Source of the DNA: Lysobacter concretionis Ko07 = DSM 16239
GTDB lineage: Bacteria > Pseudomonadota > Gammaproteobacteria > Xanthomonadales > Xanthomonadaceae
DNA length: 64,000 nt
Direction: 5' to 3'
Assembly: GCF_000768345.1 (NCBI RefSeq)
Contig: NZ_AVPS01000004.1
Span: 310,001-374,000 of the forward strand
Shown: positions 1-10,127 of the stretch, one piece after another
Layout: the number at the start of each line of letters is the position of its first letter
How positions within the stretch are numbered: position 1 is the stretch's first letter
Position numbers and translations under genes: made by a program
Notes under the pieces: model-generated
Told to the model about the DNA's origin: nothing
Seen by the model: only the letters and a program-made list of their open reading frames with translations
Database searches by the model: none

Positions 1-235
1 CGTCGATCGTGAGCTTGCCCGCGCCGATGGCGCGTTGCGCGGCGACTTCGCCGACGATCACTGCCATCAGCGTCAGCAGCAGGGAGATGCCGCCGGCGAT
101 CAGCGGCGCCCACAGGAAACCGCCCTTGTGCTCCCAGAACTCGCGTCGCAGCAGCAACCTGAACTTGTGGGTGGCGTGGATGGGGTGGGGTGCCGCCGGC
201 TGCGGCACGGAACGGGATTCGACAACGGCGTTCAT
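1..235 (-). CDS. ABC transporter permease, N-terminal fragment cut by window edge
   Basis: About 78 N-terminal residues are visible, beginning MNAVVESRSVPQP. A cytoplasmic lead-in with the positively charged stretch FRLLLRREFWEHKGG is followed by a hydrophobic segment (LWAPLIAGGISLLLTLMAVIV) that looks like the first membrane span of an ABC-2 type permease. The start ATG (233-235) overlaps the stop of the upstream ATPase gene in an ATGA arrangement, so the two are very probably translationally coupled subunits of one transporter. The substrate cannot be told; YtrA-type GntR operons often carry transporters that respond to cell-envelope stress, but that is family knowledge only. The gene continues beyond position 1. 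Confidence 0.8.
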   Translation of the reverse strand, partial: MNAVVESRSVPQPAAPHPIHATHKFRLLLRREFWEHKGGFLWAPLIAGGISLLLTLMAVIVGEVAAQRAIGAGKLTID

Positions 236-1125
236 GCGTAGGTCCCTTTCATGGTGGCGACGAACAGGTCGGCCAGTCCCGGCGTGCGGGTTTCGCCCAA
301 TGCGTCGAGCTGGTCGCGCGGCACACCGTCGAACAGCATCACGGTCTTGCCGAACGGCAGCGAGCGATCGTCCAGCGGGTTCAACGCCCGTGCCGGTTCA
401 AGCCGGTCGGCGTTGACCAGCACCTCGACGAAACGCTCGCCGAGGGTGTCCATCTCGCTGTCCAGGACGATCTTGCCGTCGCGGATGAACATCACGTCGG
501 TGAGGATGTGCTCGACCTCCTCGACCTGGTGGGTGGTGATGAGGATCGTCTTGTCCTCGTCGAAATAGTCCTCCAGCAGGCGCTGGTAGAACTGCTTGCG
601 ATACAGGATGTCCAGGCCGAGGGTCGGCTCGTCGAGCACCAGCAGGCGGGCGTCGATCGCCATCACCAGGGCCAGGTGGAGCTGCACGATCATGCCCTTG
701 GACAGCTCGCGCACCCGCATCTTCGGGGTCAGCTTGGTGCCCTTGAGGAAGCGTTCGCAGCGGGCGCGGTCGAAGCGCGGGTGCACCCCGGCGACGAACT
801 CGATCGCCTCGCCCACCCGGATCCAGCGCGGCAACACGGCGACATCGGCGATGAAGCAGACATCGCGCATCAACTCGTCGCGCGACGTGCGCGGGTCCCG
901 GCCCAGGACGCTCATCTGTCCCTCGAACGGGATTAGGCCAAGCATCGCCTTGAGCGCGGTGGTCTTGCCCGCGCCGTTGGGGCCGATCAGCCCGACGATG
1001 CGGCCGGCGGGGATCGTGAAGCTGGTGCCGTCCAGCGCGGCCTTGTTCTTGTAGAGCTTGCGCAGGTTGCCGGCATTGACCACGGCATTGCCGGTGCCCG
1101 TGCCGGGTTGGATGGCGGCATTCAT
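232..1125 (-). CDS. ABC transporter ATP-binding protein
   Basis: This is a 297-residue ATPase subunit. The Walker A motif GPNGAGKTT, a degenerate signature (RELSKGMIVQLHLALVMA), Walker B followed by the catalytic glutamate (LLVLDEPTLGLD) and the switch histidine (ITTHQVEEVE) are all present in the usual order, and a C-terminal extension of about 80 residues follows. The start chosen (MNAAIQPGTG, ATG at 1123-1125) overlaps the stop codon of the upstream regulator gene as ATGA; a longer reading frame upstream would run deep into that gene. It pairs with the overlapping downstream permease. Regulation is expected from the GntR gene immediately upstream in the same operon. The signature LSKGM in place of LSGGQ is a deviation also seen in other exporters of this class. 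Confidence 0.9.
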   Translation of the reverse strand: MNAAIQPGTGTGNAVVNAGNLRKLYKNKAALDGTSFTIPAGRIVGLIGPNGAGKTTALKAMLGLIPFEGQMSVLGRDPRTSRDELMRDVCFIADVAVLPRWIRVGEAIEFVAGVHPRFDRARCERFLKGTKLTPKMRVRELSKGMIVQLHLALVMAIDARLLVLDEPTLGLDILYRKQFYQRLLEDYFDEDKTILITTHQVEEVEHILTDVMFIRDGKIVLDSEMDTLGERFVEVLVNADRLEPARALNPLDDRSLPFGKTVMLFDGVPRDQLDALGETRTPGLADLFVATMKGTYA

Positions 1126-1496
1126 TGGGCACCTGCCTTGATCGATGCAGGAGCCAGCAACTCCTCGGTGCTCAAACCCAGTCGCATGATGCGTTCCAGC
1201 ACCAGTGGCCATTCCTCGGTGAGGAAGCGGTCCCGCTCACTTGCAAGCAGTTTTTTTGCCGCACCTTCGGTCATGTACATGCCCAGACCCCTGCGTTTTT
1301 CGACGAGAGCCTCGTCCACCAACTCCTGGTAGGCGCGCGAGACCGTGATTGGATTGAGCTGGTACTCGGCGGCGACCTGCCTGACGGACGGCAGGGCGTC
1401 ACCGGGTTTGAGCACGCCGTCGAGCATCATTGCCACGACGCGTTCTTTCAGCTGGCGATAGATCGGAGCGCCATCGCTCCATTGGAATGCGGTCAT
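1122..1496 (-). CDS. GntR-family transcriptional regulator, YtrA subfamily
   Basis: A 124-residue protein (MTAFQWSDGAPIYRQLKE...). Residues about 10-75 form the GntR winged helix-turn-helix (PIYRQLKERVVAMMLDG, LPSVRQVAAEYQLNPITVSRAYQELVDEALVEKRRGLGMYM). The remaining ~45 residues are too short for a normal effector domain, which is the hallmark of the YtrA subfamily, whose members sit in operons with ABC transporters, as here. The start ATG (1494-1496) is 4 nt after the stop of the small membrane-protein gene. The near-palindrome GTGTTGTA/TATAACAC at 1846-1867 over the operon promoter is the probable autoregulatory operator. Confidence 0.9.
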   Translation of the reverse strand: MTAFQWSDGAPIYRQLKERVVAMMLDGVLKPGDALPSVRQVAAEYQLNPITVSRAYQELVDEALVEKRRGLGMYMTEGAAKKLLASERDRFLTEEWPLVLERIMRLGLSTEELLAPASIKAGAQ

Positions 1497-1500
1497 TGGG

Positions 1501-1818
1501 TCAACCCCGGGGAACGAATGAGAAGTAGGGCATCGCGAGGGAGCCGTGATGCCATCGCGAGCTCGTCCCTGTAGAGCGCGTGGGAGTGGAGTCTGTTGCG
1601 GTGGAGCTGGTTGAAAGGGAGCCGGAATCGCTCGCCGGGGTCGCATGCCCCATGGCATCGGCCAACAGGGCGTCGGTGTCGAGCCCGGTGATCCGGGTAG
1701 CATCCTGGCCGATCGGCGAAAGGTCGGATGGGGCCGGCGACGCCAGTACCAGCACGGCGACCAGCAGGGCGCCACTGGCGACCAGTGCGGAAAGCGTGTT
1801 GTTGATCTCGCGGTTCAT
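1501..1818 (-). CDS. Small predicted membrane or exported protein, function unknown
   Basis: A 105-residue protein beginning MNREINNTLSALVASGALL. One hydrophobic segment (about residues 9-27, ending VLVLASPAP) could be a signal peptide or membrane anchor, followed by a Ser/Thr/Ala-rich region low in charge. I do not recognise the family. The start ATG (1816-1818) is preceded by AGGA at a 7-nt spacing; an in-frame GTG two codons upstream is the alternative. It is the first gene after the promoter at 1858-1885 and ends 4 nt before the GntR gene, so it is probably the leader gene of the transporter operon. Low sequence complexity in the C-terminal half keeps confidence moderate. Confidence 0.6.
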   Translation of the reverse strand: MNREINNTLSALVASGALLVAVLVLASPAPSDLSPIGQDATRITGLDTDALLADAMGHATPASDSGSLSTSSTATDSTPTRSTGTSSRWHHGSLAMPYFSFVPRG

Positions 1819-1845
1819 GGGCACATCCTGCTGATTGGTCAGTCG

Positions 1846-1867
1846 GTGTTGTATGCAACTATAACAC
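1846..1867. promoter_or_regulatory. Imperfect palindrome over the GntR operon -10 box, probable operator
   Basis: GTGTTGTA and TATAACAC (one mismatch) form an inverted repeat spaced by 6 nt. It overlaps the minus-strand -10 hexamer at 1858-1863 and the predicted start site, which is where a repressor would act. GntR/YtrA operators commonly have GTGT...ACAC ends; binding by the neighbouring regulator is inferred. Confidence 0.55.
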
Positions 1868-1885
1868 TAAGACACGCAGCGTCAA
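1858..1885 (-). promoter_or_regulatory. Sigma-70 type promoter of the GntR/ABC operon
   Basis: Reading the minus strand, TTGACG (1880-1885) and TATAGT (1858-1863) are separated by 16 nt, both close to consensus. The start codon of the first gene lies 40 nt downstream of the -10 box. The -10 overlaps the palindrome described at 1846-1867. Confidence 0.65.
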
Positions 1886-1941
1886 CTAGTTTTTCGCATG
1901 ACAAAAGACATACTTGGCCGCCGCCCTCTGCAGATACCGCC

Positions 1942-2526
1942 ATGCGCCGTCTTGCCTTCCCCGTTGCCGCCATCGCCGCCATCGCCGCCATCGCCGGCAC
2001 CGTACTGATCGCCGGTCTGGCCGGCGCGGCCACGGGCCTGCTGGACCACAGCTTCCGGCCGCTGGCGGGCAAACAACCGGTGAACCTGCGCCAGTCCTAT
2101 GCCGGCGACGTGCTGCTGGTGGTCAACACCGCGAGCAAGTGCGGTTTCACACCCCAGTTCGAGGGGCTGGAGGCACTGCACGCCAAATACGGGAATCAGG
2201 GTTTCGCTGTGCTCGGTTTCCCGTCGGGGGATTTCAAGGAGCAGGAGTTCCAGGACGAGGACGACATCCGCGAGTTCCGCACGCTGACCTACGGCGTGAA
2301 GTTCCCGATGTTCGAGAAGGTGCACGTGGTGGGCGATGAGGCCACGGCGCTGTACCGCGAACTGGCCGAAGCCGCCGGCGAGGCGCCCAGGTTGAACTTC
2401 CACAAGTACCTGATCGGCCGCGATGGGCAGCTGCTCGCCAGTTACGGCAGCAAGACCGAGCCGGGCGACAAGGCCCTGGTGGCCGCGATAGAAACGGCGC
2501 TGAAAAGCCCGCGCCCAGTACGCTGA
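1942..2526 (+). CDS. Glutathione peroxidase-family protein, divergent active site
   Basis: A 194-residue thioredoxin-fold peroxidase of the GPx family, with an N-terminal hydrophobic segment (residues 5-30, Ala/Ile-rich) that could be a signal peptide or anchor, suggesting action at or outside the inner membrane. The catalytic cysteine motif [15 protein letters not shown] is intact with Cys67 in place of selenocysteine. The second motif reads GFPSGDF where the family normally has GFPCNQF, so the catalytic Gln is missing, and the WNF motif reads LNF (Leu151-Asn152), so the catalytic Trp is missing too. It would reduce hydroperoxides, most likely with thioredoxin as donor, but the altered tetrad makes activity and substrate uncertain. 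The ATG at 1942 was chosen because it directly precedes the hydrophobic N-terminus. Confidence 0.85.
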   Translation: MRRLAFPVAAIAAIAAIAGTVLIAGLAGAATGLLDHSFRPLAGKQPVNLRQSYAGDVLLVVNTASKCGFTPQFEGLEALHAKYGNQGFAVLGFPSGDFKEQEFQDEDDIREFRTLTYGVKFPMFEKVHVVGDEATALYRELAEAAGEAPRLNFHKYLIGRDGQLLASYGSKTEPGDKALVAAIETALKSPRPVR

Positions 2527-2666
2527 GACGTCCCGATCCGTCTGTTCCGTGGCGGGAATCGCCTGCGACACAACGCGATTCAGGATTTGCGATTGCCCGC
2601 AGTGCGCCGGGTCGCGACAATAGCCGCTTTGCGCCATCCCCATGGCCACCGACAGGAGCAATCCGG

Positions 2667-3635
2667 ATGAAGCCTTTCGTGCGCGGCGCTGCCGTGTTGT
2701 TGACCTCTGCGACGCTGTTGGGCGCCGTGGTGGTATTACCCGTTGCTGCCGCCGCGCAGAACGCTCCAGCCCAGGACAAGAACTTGCTCAATTCCGACCG
2801 CGCCAAAGCCAGCTACATGGTGGGCCACGATATCGCCCGTTCCATCACCCCGGCGGCACCGGATATCGATCTGGCCGCGTTTGAACGCGCGATCAGCAAC
2901 GCCTTCCAGGGCAAGGAGCCGCTGATTGCCGAAGCCGATGTCCAGGCCACCGGCCAGGCCCTGATGATGCGGATTGCCTCGCGTGCCGGCCAAGCGCCCG
3001 CGGACGCGCAGATTCCCGAAGTCGACAAGCAGAAGGTCGCCTATCTGGTTGGCGCCGACGTGGGTCGTTCGCTGGTGTCGATCAAGGATGAGCTGGACCT
3101 GCCGGTGTTGCTGCAAGGGGTGCGGGCGACGTTCGCGGGCGACAAGCTGTTGCTGGACGAAACCCAGATCAACGCCGTGCGCGATGCGTTCTCGCAGAAG
3201 ATGCAGGGCGAGATGGCCGCCAAGGCGCAGGCGGTGGGCGATGCCAACCGTGCCGAAGGCGAGCGGTTCCTGGCCGCCAACAAGCAGGTCAAGGGCGTGT
3301 TCAGCACCCCGTCGGGCCTGCAGTACATGGTGTTGCGCCAAGGGTCGGGCGAGCGCCCGCGGGCGACGGACCGGGTCCGGGTCAACTACGAGGGCAAGCT
3401 GCTGGACGGCACGGTGTTCGACAGCTCCTACGAGCGCGGCGAGCCGACCGAGTTCGGTCTCAACCAGGTCATCGCCGGCTGGACCGAAGGCCTGGGCCTG
3501 ATGCCGGTGGGCGGCAAGTACCGCTTCTGGATTCCCGGTGATCTGGCCTACGGCAGCAAGGGCACCCCGGGTGGCCCGATCGGCCCGAATGCGACGTTGG
3601 TGTTCGATGTCGAATTGCAGGCCATCATCAAATAG
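2667..3635 (+). CDS. FKBP-type peptidyl-prolyl cis-trans isomerase, exported
   Basis: A 322-residue periplasmic prolyl isomerase/chaperone. A Sec signal peptide ([18 protein letters not shown], probable cleavage after AAA-Q near residue 31) is followed by an N-terminal FKBP_N dimerisation region that here looks duplicated: a segment beginning [13 protein letters not shown] and a second beginning [13 protein letters not shown]. The C-terminal FKBP domain (about residues 225-322) carries the typical [37 protein letters not shown] and LAYG elements. The domain plan is like FkpA/Mip. A second FKBP lipoprotein gene follows 184 nt downstream, so the two probably arose by tandem duplication. Confidence 0.92.
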   Translation: MKPFVRGAAVLLTSATLLGAVVVLPVAAAAQNAPAQDKNLLNSDRAKASYMVGHDIARSITPAAPDIDLAAFERAISNAFQGKEPLIAEADVQATGQALMMRIASRAGQAPADAQIPEVDKQKVAYLVGADVGRSLVSIKDELDLPVLLQGVRATFAGDKLLLDETQINAVRDAFSQKMQGEMAAKAQAVGDANRAEGERFLAANKQVKGVFSTPSGLQYMVLRQGSGERPRATDRVRVNYEGKLLDGTVFDSSYERGEPTEFGLNQVIAGWTEGLGLMPVGGKYRFWIPGDLAYGSKGTPGGPIGPNATLVFDVELQAIIK

Positions 3636-3819
3636 CAGCGGCGATAGCGTGACGGCAGGCGGCGTCAGCGGCCCCGCCACCACGGCGCCACCACATGGCG
3701 TTACAGGCTCAACCCAGCGCCAACATCGCGCGCCCGGCCCTGGTGTCGGGCGTGCCAATAGCTCGCGTCGTGTCCGTTATCGGTCCCCTCACGCCCTGCG
3801 CCCCATTTCCAGGAGTTCC

Positions 3820-4614
3820 ATGTCCATGATCCAGTTCCCGCGCCACGCCGCTGCCATCCTGGCCGCCGCCACCTTGACCCTGGCGATCACCGCCTGCCAG
3901 CCGGGCGACAAGGCCGATACCGCCAATGCCGACAAGACCGCGGAAGCGGGCTCCGCCGACACGCTCAAGATCAAGGGGCTGGCCAACGAGAAGGAGCAGG
4001 TCAGTTACATGATCGGCCTGGACCTGGCCAAGTCGCTCGAACCGGTCAAGGACGAGATCGACATCGACACGCTGTCCAAGGCGATCAAGACCCGGTTGGC
4101 CGGCGGCAAGTCGCTGATGACCGATGAGCAGGCCGCCCAGGTGGCCGAGGCGTTCGGCCAGCGGCTGCAGGCCAAACGCGCCGCCGAGATTGCCGCCGCG
4201 GCGGAGAAGAACAAGACCGAAGGCGAGGCTTTCCTGGCCGCCAACGCCGCCAAGCCGGACGTGAAGACCACCGCCTCGGGCCTGCAGTACCAGGTGCTGA
4301 CCGAAGGCACCGGCGCGAAGCCGACCGCGGACGACGTGGTGCGCGTGCATTACAAGGGCACCTTGCTGGATGGCGAGACCTTCGACAGCTCGCATGACCG
4401 GGGCGAGCCGGCGGTGTTTTCCCTGCAGCAGGTCGTGCCGGGCTGGACCGAAGGCATCGCGCTGATGCCGGTCGGCAGCACCTACCGCTTCTGGATCCCC
4501 AGCGATCTGGGTTACGGCGCGACCGGTACGCCGGGCGGCCCGATCGGTCCGAACGCGGTGCTGGTGTTCGAGGTCGAGCTGCTGGACATCGTGCAGGCGC
4601 CGGACCAGCAGTAA
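3820..4614 (+). CDS. FKBP-type peptidyl-prolyl isomerase lipoprotein
   Basis: A 264-residue protein. The N-terminus is a lipoprotein signal peptide ending at Cys26 (ITAC), so it should be lipid-anchored facing the periplasm. An FKBP_N helical domain (KEQVSYMIGLDLAKS...) leads into an FKBP catalytic domain (about residues 160-258) with YKGTLLDGETFDSSHDRGEP and PVGSTYRFWIPSDLGYG. It resembles the upstream FKBP gene but has only one FKBP_N-like segment. AGGAG at 3811-3815 serves ATG 3820 at 4-nt spacing or ATG 3826 at 10-nt spacing, so the start could be two codons later. Expected role: folding of outer-membrane or secreted proteins; Mip-like relatives are virulence or secretion factors in some species. 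Confidence 0.9.
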   Translation: MSMIQFPRHAAAILAAATLTLAITACQPGDKADTANADKTAEAGSADTLKIKGLANEKEQVSYMIGLDLAKSLEPVKDEIDIDTLSKAIKTRLAGGKSLMTDEQAAQVAEAFGQRLQAKRAAEIAAAAEKNKTEGEAFLAANAAKPDVKTTASGLQYQVLTEGTGAKPTADDVVRVHYKGTLLDGETFDSSHDRGEPAVFSLQQVVPGWTEGIALMPVGSTYRFWIPSDLGYGATGTPGGPIGPNAVLVFEVELLDIVQAPDQQ

Positions 4615-4686
4615 CCGGGTTTCGCACCCAGAAGCATTCCAGCAGCCGTTGGTTGCCGGGCCTTATCAAGCAGGACGGGCTTGCGT

Positions 4687-6036
4687 ATGCGCATCAGTAT
4701 TTTCGGCACCGGCTATGTCGGCCTGGTCACCGGCACCTGCCTGGCGGAAGTCGGTCACGACGTCATCTGCGTCGATATCGACCAGGCCAAGGTGGACGGG
4801 CTCAACCGTGGCGAGGTGTCGATCTTCGAGCCGGGCCTGGCGCCGATGGTGCGTGCGAATCACGCGGCGGGACGCTTGCGTTTCACCAGCGACCCGATGA
4901 TGGCGATCGAACACGGCGAGGTGATCTTCATCGCGGTGGGAACGCCACCCGACGAGGACGGCAGTGCCGACCTGCAGTATGTGCTGGCGGTGGCGAACAC
5001 CATCGGCCAGCACTTGCAGATGCCCGCCCTGGTGGTGGACAAATCGACCGTTCCCGTCGGCACCGCCGACAAGGTGCGGGCCACGATCGCCGCTGCCTTG
5101 GCGGCGCGTGGCGTGCAGGTCGATTTCGAGGTCGTGTCGAATCCCGAGTTCCTCAAGGAAGGCGATGCGGTCAACGACTTCATGCGCCCGGACCGCATCA
5201 TCATCGGTACCGACGACGCCGAAGCCGTGGAGACGATGCGTCGCCTGTATGCGCCGTTCGTGCGCAGCCGGGACCGGTTCGTGGTCATGGACGTGCGCTC
5301 GGCGGAGCTGACCAAGTACGCCGCCAACGCCATGCTGGCTACCAAGATCAGCTTCATGAACGAGATCGCCAACATCGCCGAACGCGTCGGCGCAGATGTC
5401 GAGATGGTCCGCCAGGGCATCGGCTCGGACCCGCGCATCGGCTGGCAGTTCATCTATCCGGGCGCGGGTTACGGCGGCTCGTGTTTCCCCAAGGACGTGC
5501 AGGCACTCGCGCGCACGGCCCATCAGCACGGCTTCGAGCCGCGCCTGCTGGATGCGGTGGAAGCGGTCAACGAGCGCCAGAAGAGCCATCTGTTCGAGCT
5601 GCTTCAGCGCCATTACAACGGTGCTTTGGCCGGCAAGACATTTGCGCTGTGGGGATTGGCTTTCAAGCCCAATACCGATGACATGCGCGCCGCGCCGAGC
5701 CGGCGATTGCTGGAACAGTTGTGGGCGGCGGGTGCGAAGGTGCAGGCGTTCGACCCCGAGGCGGCGTCCGAAACCCGGCGCATCTTCGGCGAGCGCGAGG
5801 ACCTGCTGCTGTGCGATTCGGAATACGCCGCGCTGGCCGGCGCCGATGCGCTGGTGGTGGTGACGGAGTGGAAACAGTTCCGCAGCCCGGATTTTTCCCG
5901 CATCCGCCGGGAGCTCGCCGATGCGGCCATTTTCGACGGGCGCAACCTGTATCAACCCGATGAGGTGGAAGCGGCCGGTATCGCCTATTACGGCATCGGT
6001 CGTGGCCGATCGATCAGGAGCTTGCCTGCCCAATGA
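4687..6036 (+). CDS. ugd: UDP-glucose 6-dehydrogenase
   Basis: A 449-residue enzyme that oxidises UDP-glucose to UDP-glucuronate with 2 NAD+, feeding surface polysaccharide synthesis. The N-terminal NAD-binding motif [13 protein letters not shown], the central dimerisation helix ([20 protein letters not shown]) and the catalytic cysteine motif [11 protein letters not shown] (Cys266) are intact, and the C-terminal UDP-binding domain ([17 protein letters not shown]) is complete. Length is normal. ATG 4687 was preferred to an in-frame TTG two codons upstream. The slyX start overlaps its stop codon (ATGA). The rest of the polysaccharide pathway is not nearby. Confidence 0.96.
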   Translation: MRISIFGTGYVGLVTGTCLAEVGHDVICVDIDQAKVDGLNRGEVSIFEPGLAPMVRANHAAGRLRFTSDPMMAIEHGEVIFIAVGTPPDEDGSADLQYVLAVANTIGQHLQMPALVVDKSTVPVGTADKVRATIAAALAARGVQVDFEVVSNPEFLKEGDAVNDFMRPDRIIIGTDDAEAVETMRRLYAPFVRSRDRFVVMDVRSAELTKYAANAMLATKISFMNEIANIAERVGADVEMVRQGIGSDPRIGWQFIYPGAGYGGSCFPKDVQALARTAHQHGFEPRLLDAVEAVNERQKSHLFELLQRHYNGALAGKTFALWGLAFKPNTDDMRAAPSRRLLEQLWAAGAKVQAFDPEAASETRRIFGEREDLLLCDSEYAALAGADALVVVTEWKQFRSPDFSRIRRELADAAIFDGRNLYQPDEVEAAGIAYYGIGRGRSIRSLPAQ

Positions 6037-6275
6037 ATGCTGCATCGGAGACCGCCATCGAGCAACGTCTGGTCGATCTGGAAACCCGGCTGTCGTTCCA
6101 GGAGCACCACATCGGCGAACTCAGCGATGCGCTTGCCGCCGCCCGCGACGAGGAGGCACGCAATGCCTTGTTGCTGCATCGCGCGCTGCAGGAGCTGAAG
6201 CAGCTGCGTCTCTCCCTGTCTTCCAATCCGCTCTCGGCCGACCCGGCCGGTGAGCCCCCGCCGCCGCACTACTGA
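6033..6275 (+). CDS. slyX: SlyX family protein
   Basis: An 80-residue coiled-coil protein. The SlyX pattern is clear: [25 protein letters not shown] followed by heptads and a proline-rich tail (GEPPPPHY). SlyX proteins are small, conserved and of unknown function. Its start overlaps the ugd stop by 4 nt (ATGA), with AGGAG 11 nt upstream, which suggests translational coupling to ugd. No other identity fits. Confidence 0.88.
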   Translation: MNAASETAIEQRLVDLETRLSFQEHHIGELSDALAAARDEEARNALLLHRALQELKQLRLSLSSNPLSADPAGEPPPPHY

Positions 6276-6318
6276 GCGGTTGTTTCCCGCGCACGTGGCG
6301 GGTCCGGTAAAGATCGAT

Positions 6319-7041
6319 ATGAACGACACACTCCGTAACCAATTGCTGGGCCTGGGCTTCAAGCCGGCCCCGGAACCCACGCGTCCCGCGGAGCGTTCGC
6401 GCGACGGCCGGCCGGATCGAAAGGCGGCCGATGCGCGGCACGGACGACGCTTGCCGAATCAGCGGTCCGGTGCTGCGGGGAACCGGGCGGACAAGCCGAC
6501 TGGCCCGGCCCCTTCGGGAGCCGGTCGCCCGGAAGCATCGCGTTCCGGGGCAGGCCGTCCCGGTCAGTCCCGTGGCGGGAAGGGCCGGCCGGCGTCGGGC
6601 GACTCGCGCTCGCGCGAGGACATCGATCTGGCCAAGGCCTACGCCATCCGTGCCCAGCGCGAGAAGGACGAGCGCATTGCCGCGGAAAAAGCCAGGCAGG
6701 AGGAAGCGCGCCTGCGGCGGGAAGCCCGCGCGCGGCTGGCCGAACTGGTGAAGGACAAGGCCCTCAATGACGAAGCCGCCGATATCGCCCGGCACTTCCC
6801 GTACGGCGGCAAGATCAAGCGCATCCACGTCACTGCCGACCAGCTCAAGGCGCTGAATGCCGGCGAGCTGGGCGTGCTGCAGATGGACGGGCGCTACCTG
6901 CTGGTCACCGCCGAGTTGCTGGCCCAGGCTGAGCAGATCTTTGCGCCATCGGTCGCCTTGAAGGTCGACCCCGATGCGCCTGCCGCCGATGACCCCTACG
7001 CCGACCCGCAGTACCAGGTGCCTGACGATCTGGTCTGGTGA
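6319..7041 (+). CDS. DUF2058 nucleoprotein/polynucleotide-associated protein
   Basis: A 240-residue protein. MNDTLRNQLLGLGFK is the standard DUF2058 (YaiL-like) N-terminus. A long low-complexity stretch rich in Arg, Gly, Pro and Ala (about residues 14-110) is followed by a charged helix (AIRAQREKDERIAAEKARQEE) and the conserved C-terminal part (YGGKIKRIHVTADQLKALNAG, LGVLQMDGRYLLVTAELLAQ). The basic low-complexity region would suit nucleic-acid binding, in line with the family name, but no biochemical function is established to my knowledge. Start ATG 6319 was chosen because upstream residues do not match the family. Confidence 0.85.
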   Translation: MNDTLRNQLLGLGFKPAPEPTRPAERSRDGRPDRKAADARHGRRLPNQRSGAAGNRADKPTGPAPSGAGRPEASRSGAGRPGQSRGGKGRPASGDSRSREDIDLAKAYAIRAQREKDERIAAEKARQEEARLRREARARLAELVKDKALNDEAADIARHFPYGGKIKRIHVTADQLKALNAGELGVLQMDGRYLLVTAELLAQAEQIFAPSVALKVDPDAPAADDPYADPQYQVPDDLVW

Positions 7042-7081
7042 TACTCCAACTCAGATCCAACCGGCGGGCTTGTTCCGGGTT

Positions 7082-7103
7082 CTTTCCCCATCCGAGGGGA
7101 AAG
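7082..7103. terminator. Hairpin downstream of the DUF2058 gene
   Basis: CTTTCCCC and GGGGAAAG form a perfect 8-bp stem around a 6-nt loop, 40 nt after the stop codon. There is no T-run, so intrinsic termination is uncertain; it could also act in mRNA stabilisation. Confidence 0.4.
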
Positions 7104-7127
7104 CGCGGTATCCGTGGTTGGCCGCGG

Positions 7128-7225
7128 CGCCGGGTGTGAATGCCCTTGGGTGTGAATGTCCTCCGGCACCGATGAAGCCGGTGCCTCCTCCTTTATTTCA
7201 CACCCAAGGGCATTCACACCCGGCG
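7128..7225 (-). repeat. Nested palindromic element, copy A
   Basis: The outer arms (7128-7156 and 7197-7225) are perfect 29-nt inverted repeats, and each arm contains GGGTGTGAA twice. Read on the minus strand, the 40-nt interior begins with ATAAAGGAGGAGGC, has an inner hairpin (GGCACCG/CGGTGCC) and ends GCCGGAGGACA. The same core occurs in copy B at 7291-7384 on the other strand with quite different arms. It lies in the convergent gap between the DUF2058 gene and metH. I do not recognise the family. Confidence 0.85.
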
Positions 7226-7290
7226 TTCGAGGGTGCGCTGCCGGAAGGGCAGGCCCGGCTGCCCGGCTGTCCGCGATCCGACAGCATCGA

Positions 7291-7384
7291 CGCGACGTGC
7301 GGGCCTTCGCGGCGAAATAAAGGAGGAGGCATCCGCCGCAGGCGGAGGCCGGGGGACATTGGCCGCGAAGGTCTGCAGGTCGCG
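7291..7384 (+). repeat. Nested palindromic element, copy B
   Basis: The outer arms (7291-7313 and 7362-7384) are 23 nt each: 20 Watson-Crick pairs, two that would be G-U pairs if transcribed from the plus strand, and one mismatch. The core is GAAATAAAGGAGGAGGC (7314-7330), an inner hairpin TCCGCC/GGCGGA, then GCCGGGGGACATT. The first core block is identical over 17 nt to copy A in the opposite orientation, while arms and inner loop differ in sequence but stay self-complementary. Confidence 0.8.
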
Positions 7385-7428
7385 CCCCGCCCCGGCCCGT
7401 CGACTTCCCGGGAGTCGGGCGAGGAATC

Positions 7429-10116
<2,688 letters not shown>

Positions 10117-10127
10117 GGTTGTTTCCG

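Noticed and set aside
3538-3819. Upstream in-frame extension of the second FKBP gene
   Set aside because: It overlaps the first FKBP gene, and the lipoprotein signal at 3820 is the evident N-terminus.
7128-7384. A CRISPR array or insertion-sequence ends
   Set aside because: There are two inverted copies, not spaced direct repeats, and there is no transposase frame or target-site duplication.
10117-10127. metH split as a pseudogene or frameshift
   Set aside because: Both parts have intact motifs, own start codons and a clean intergenic spacer, and such two-gene synthases occur in relatives.
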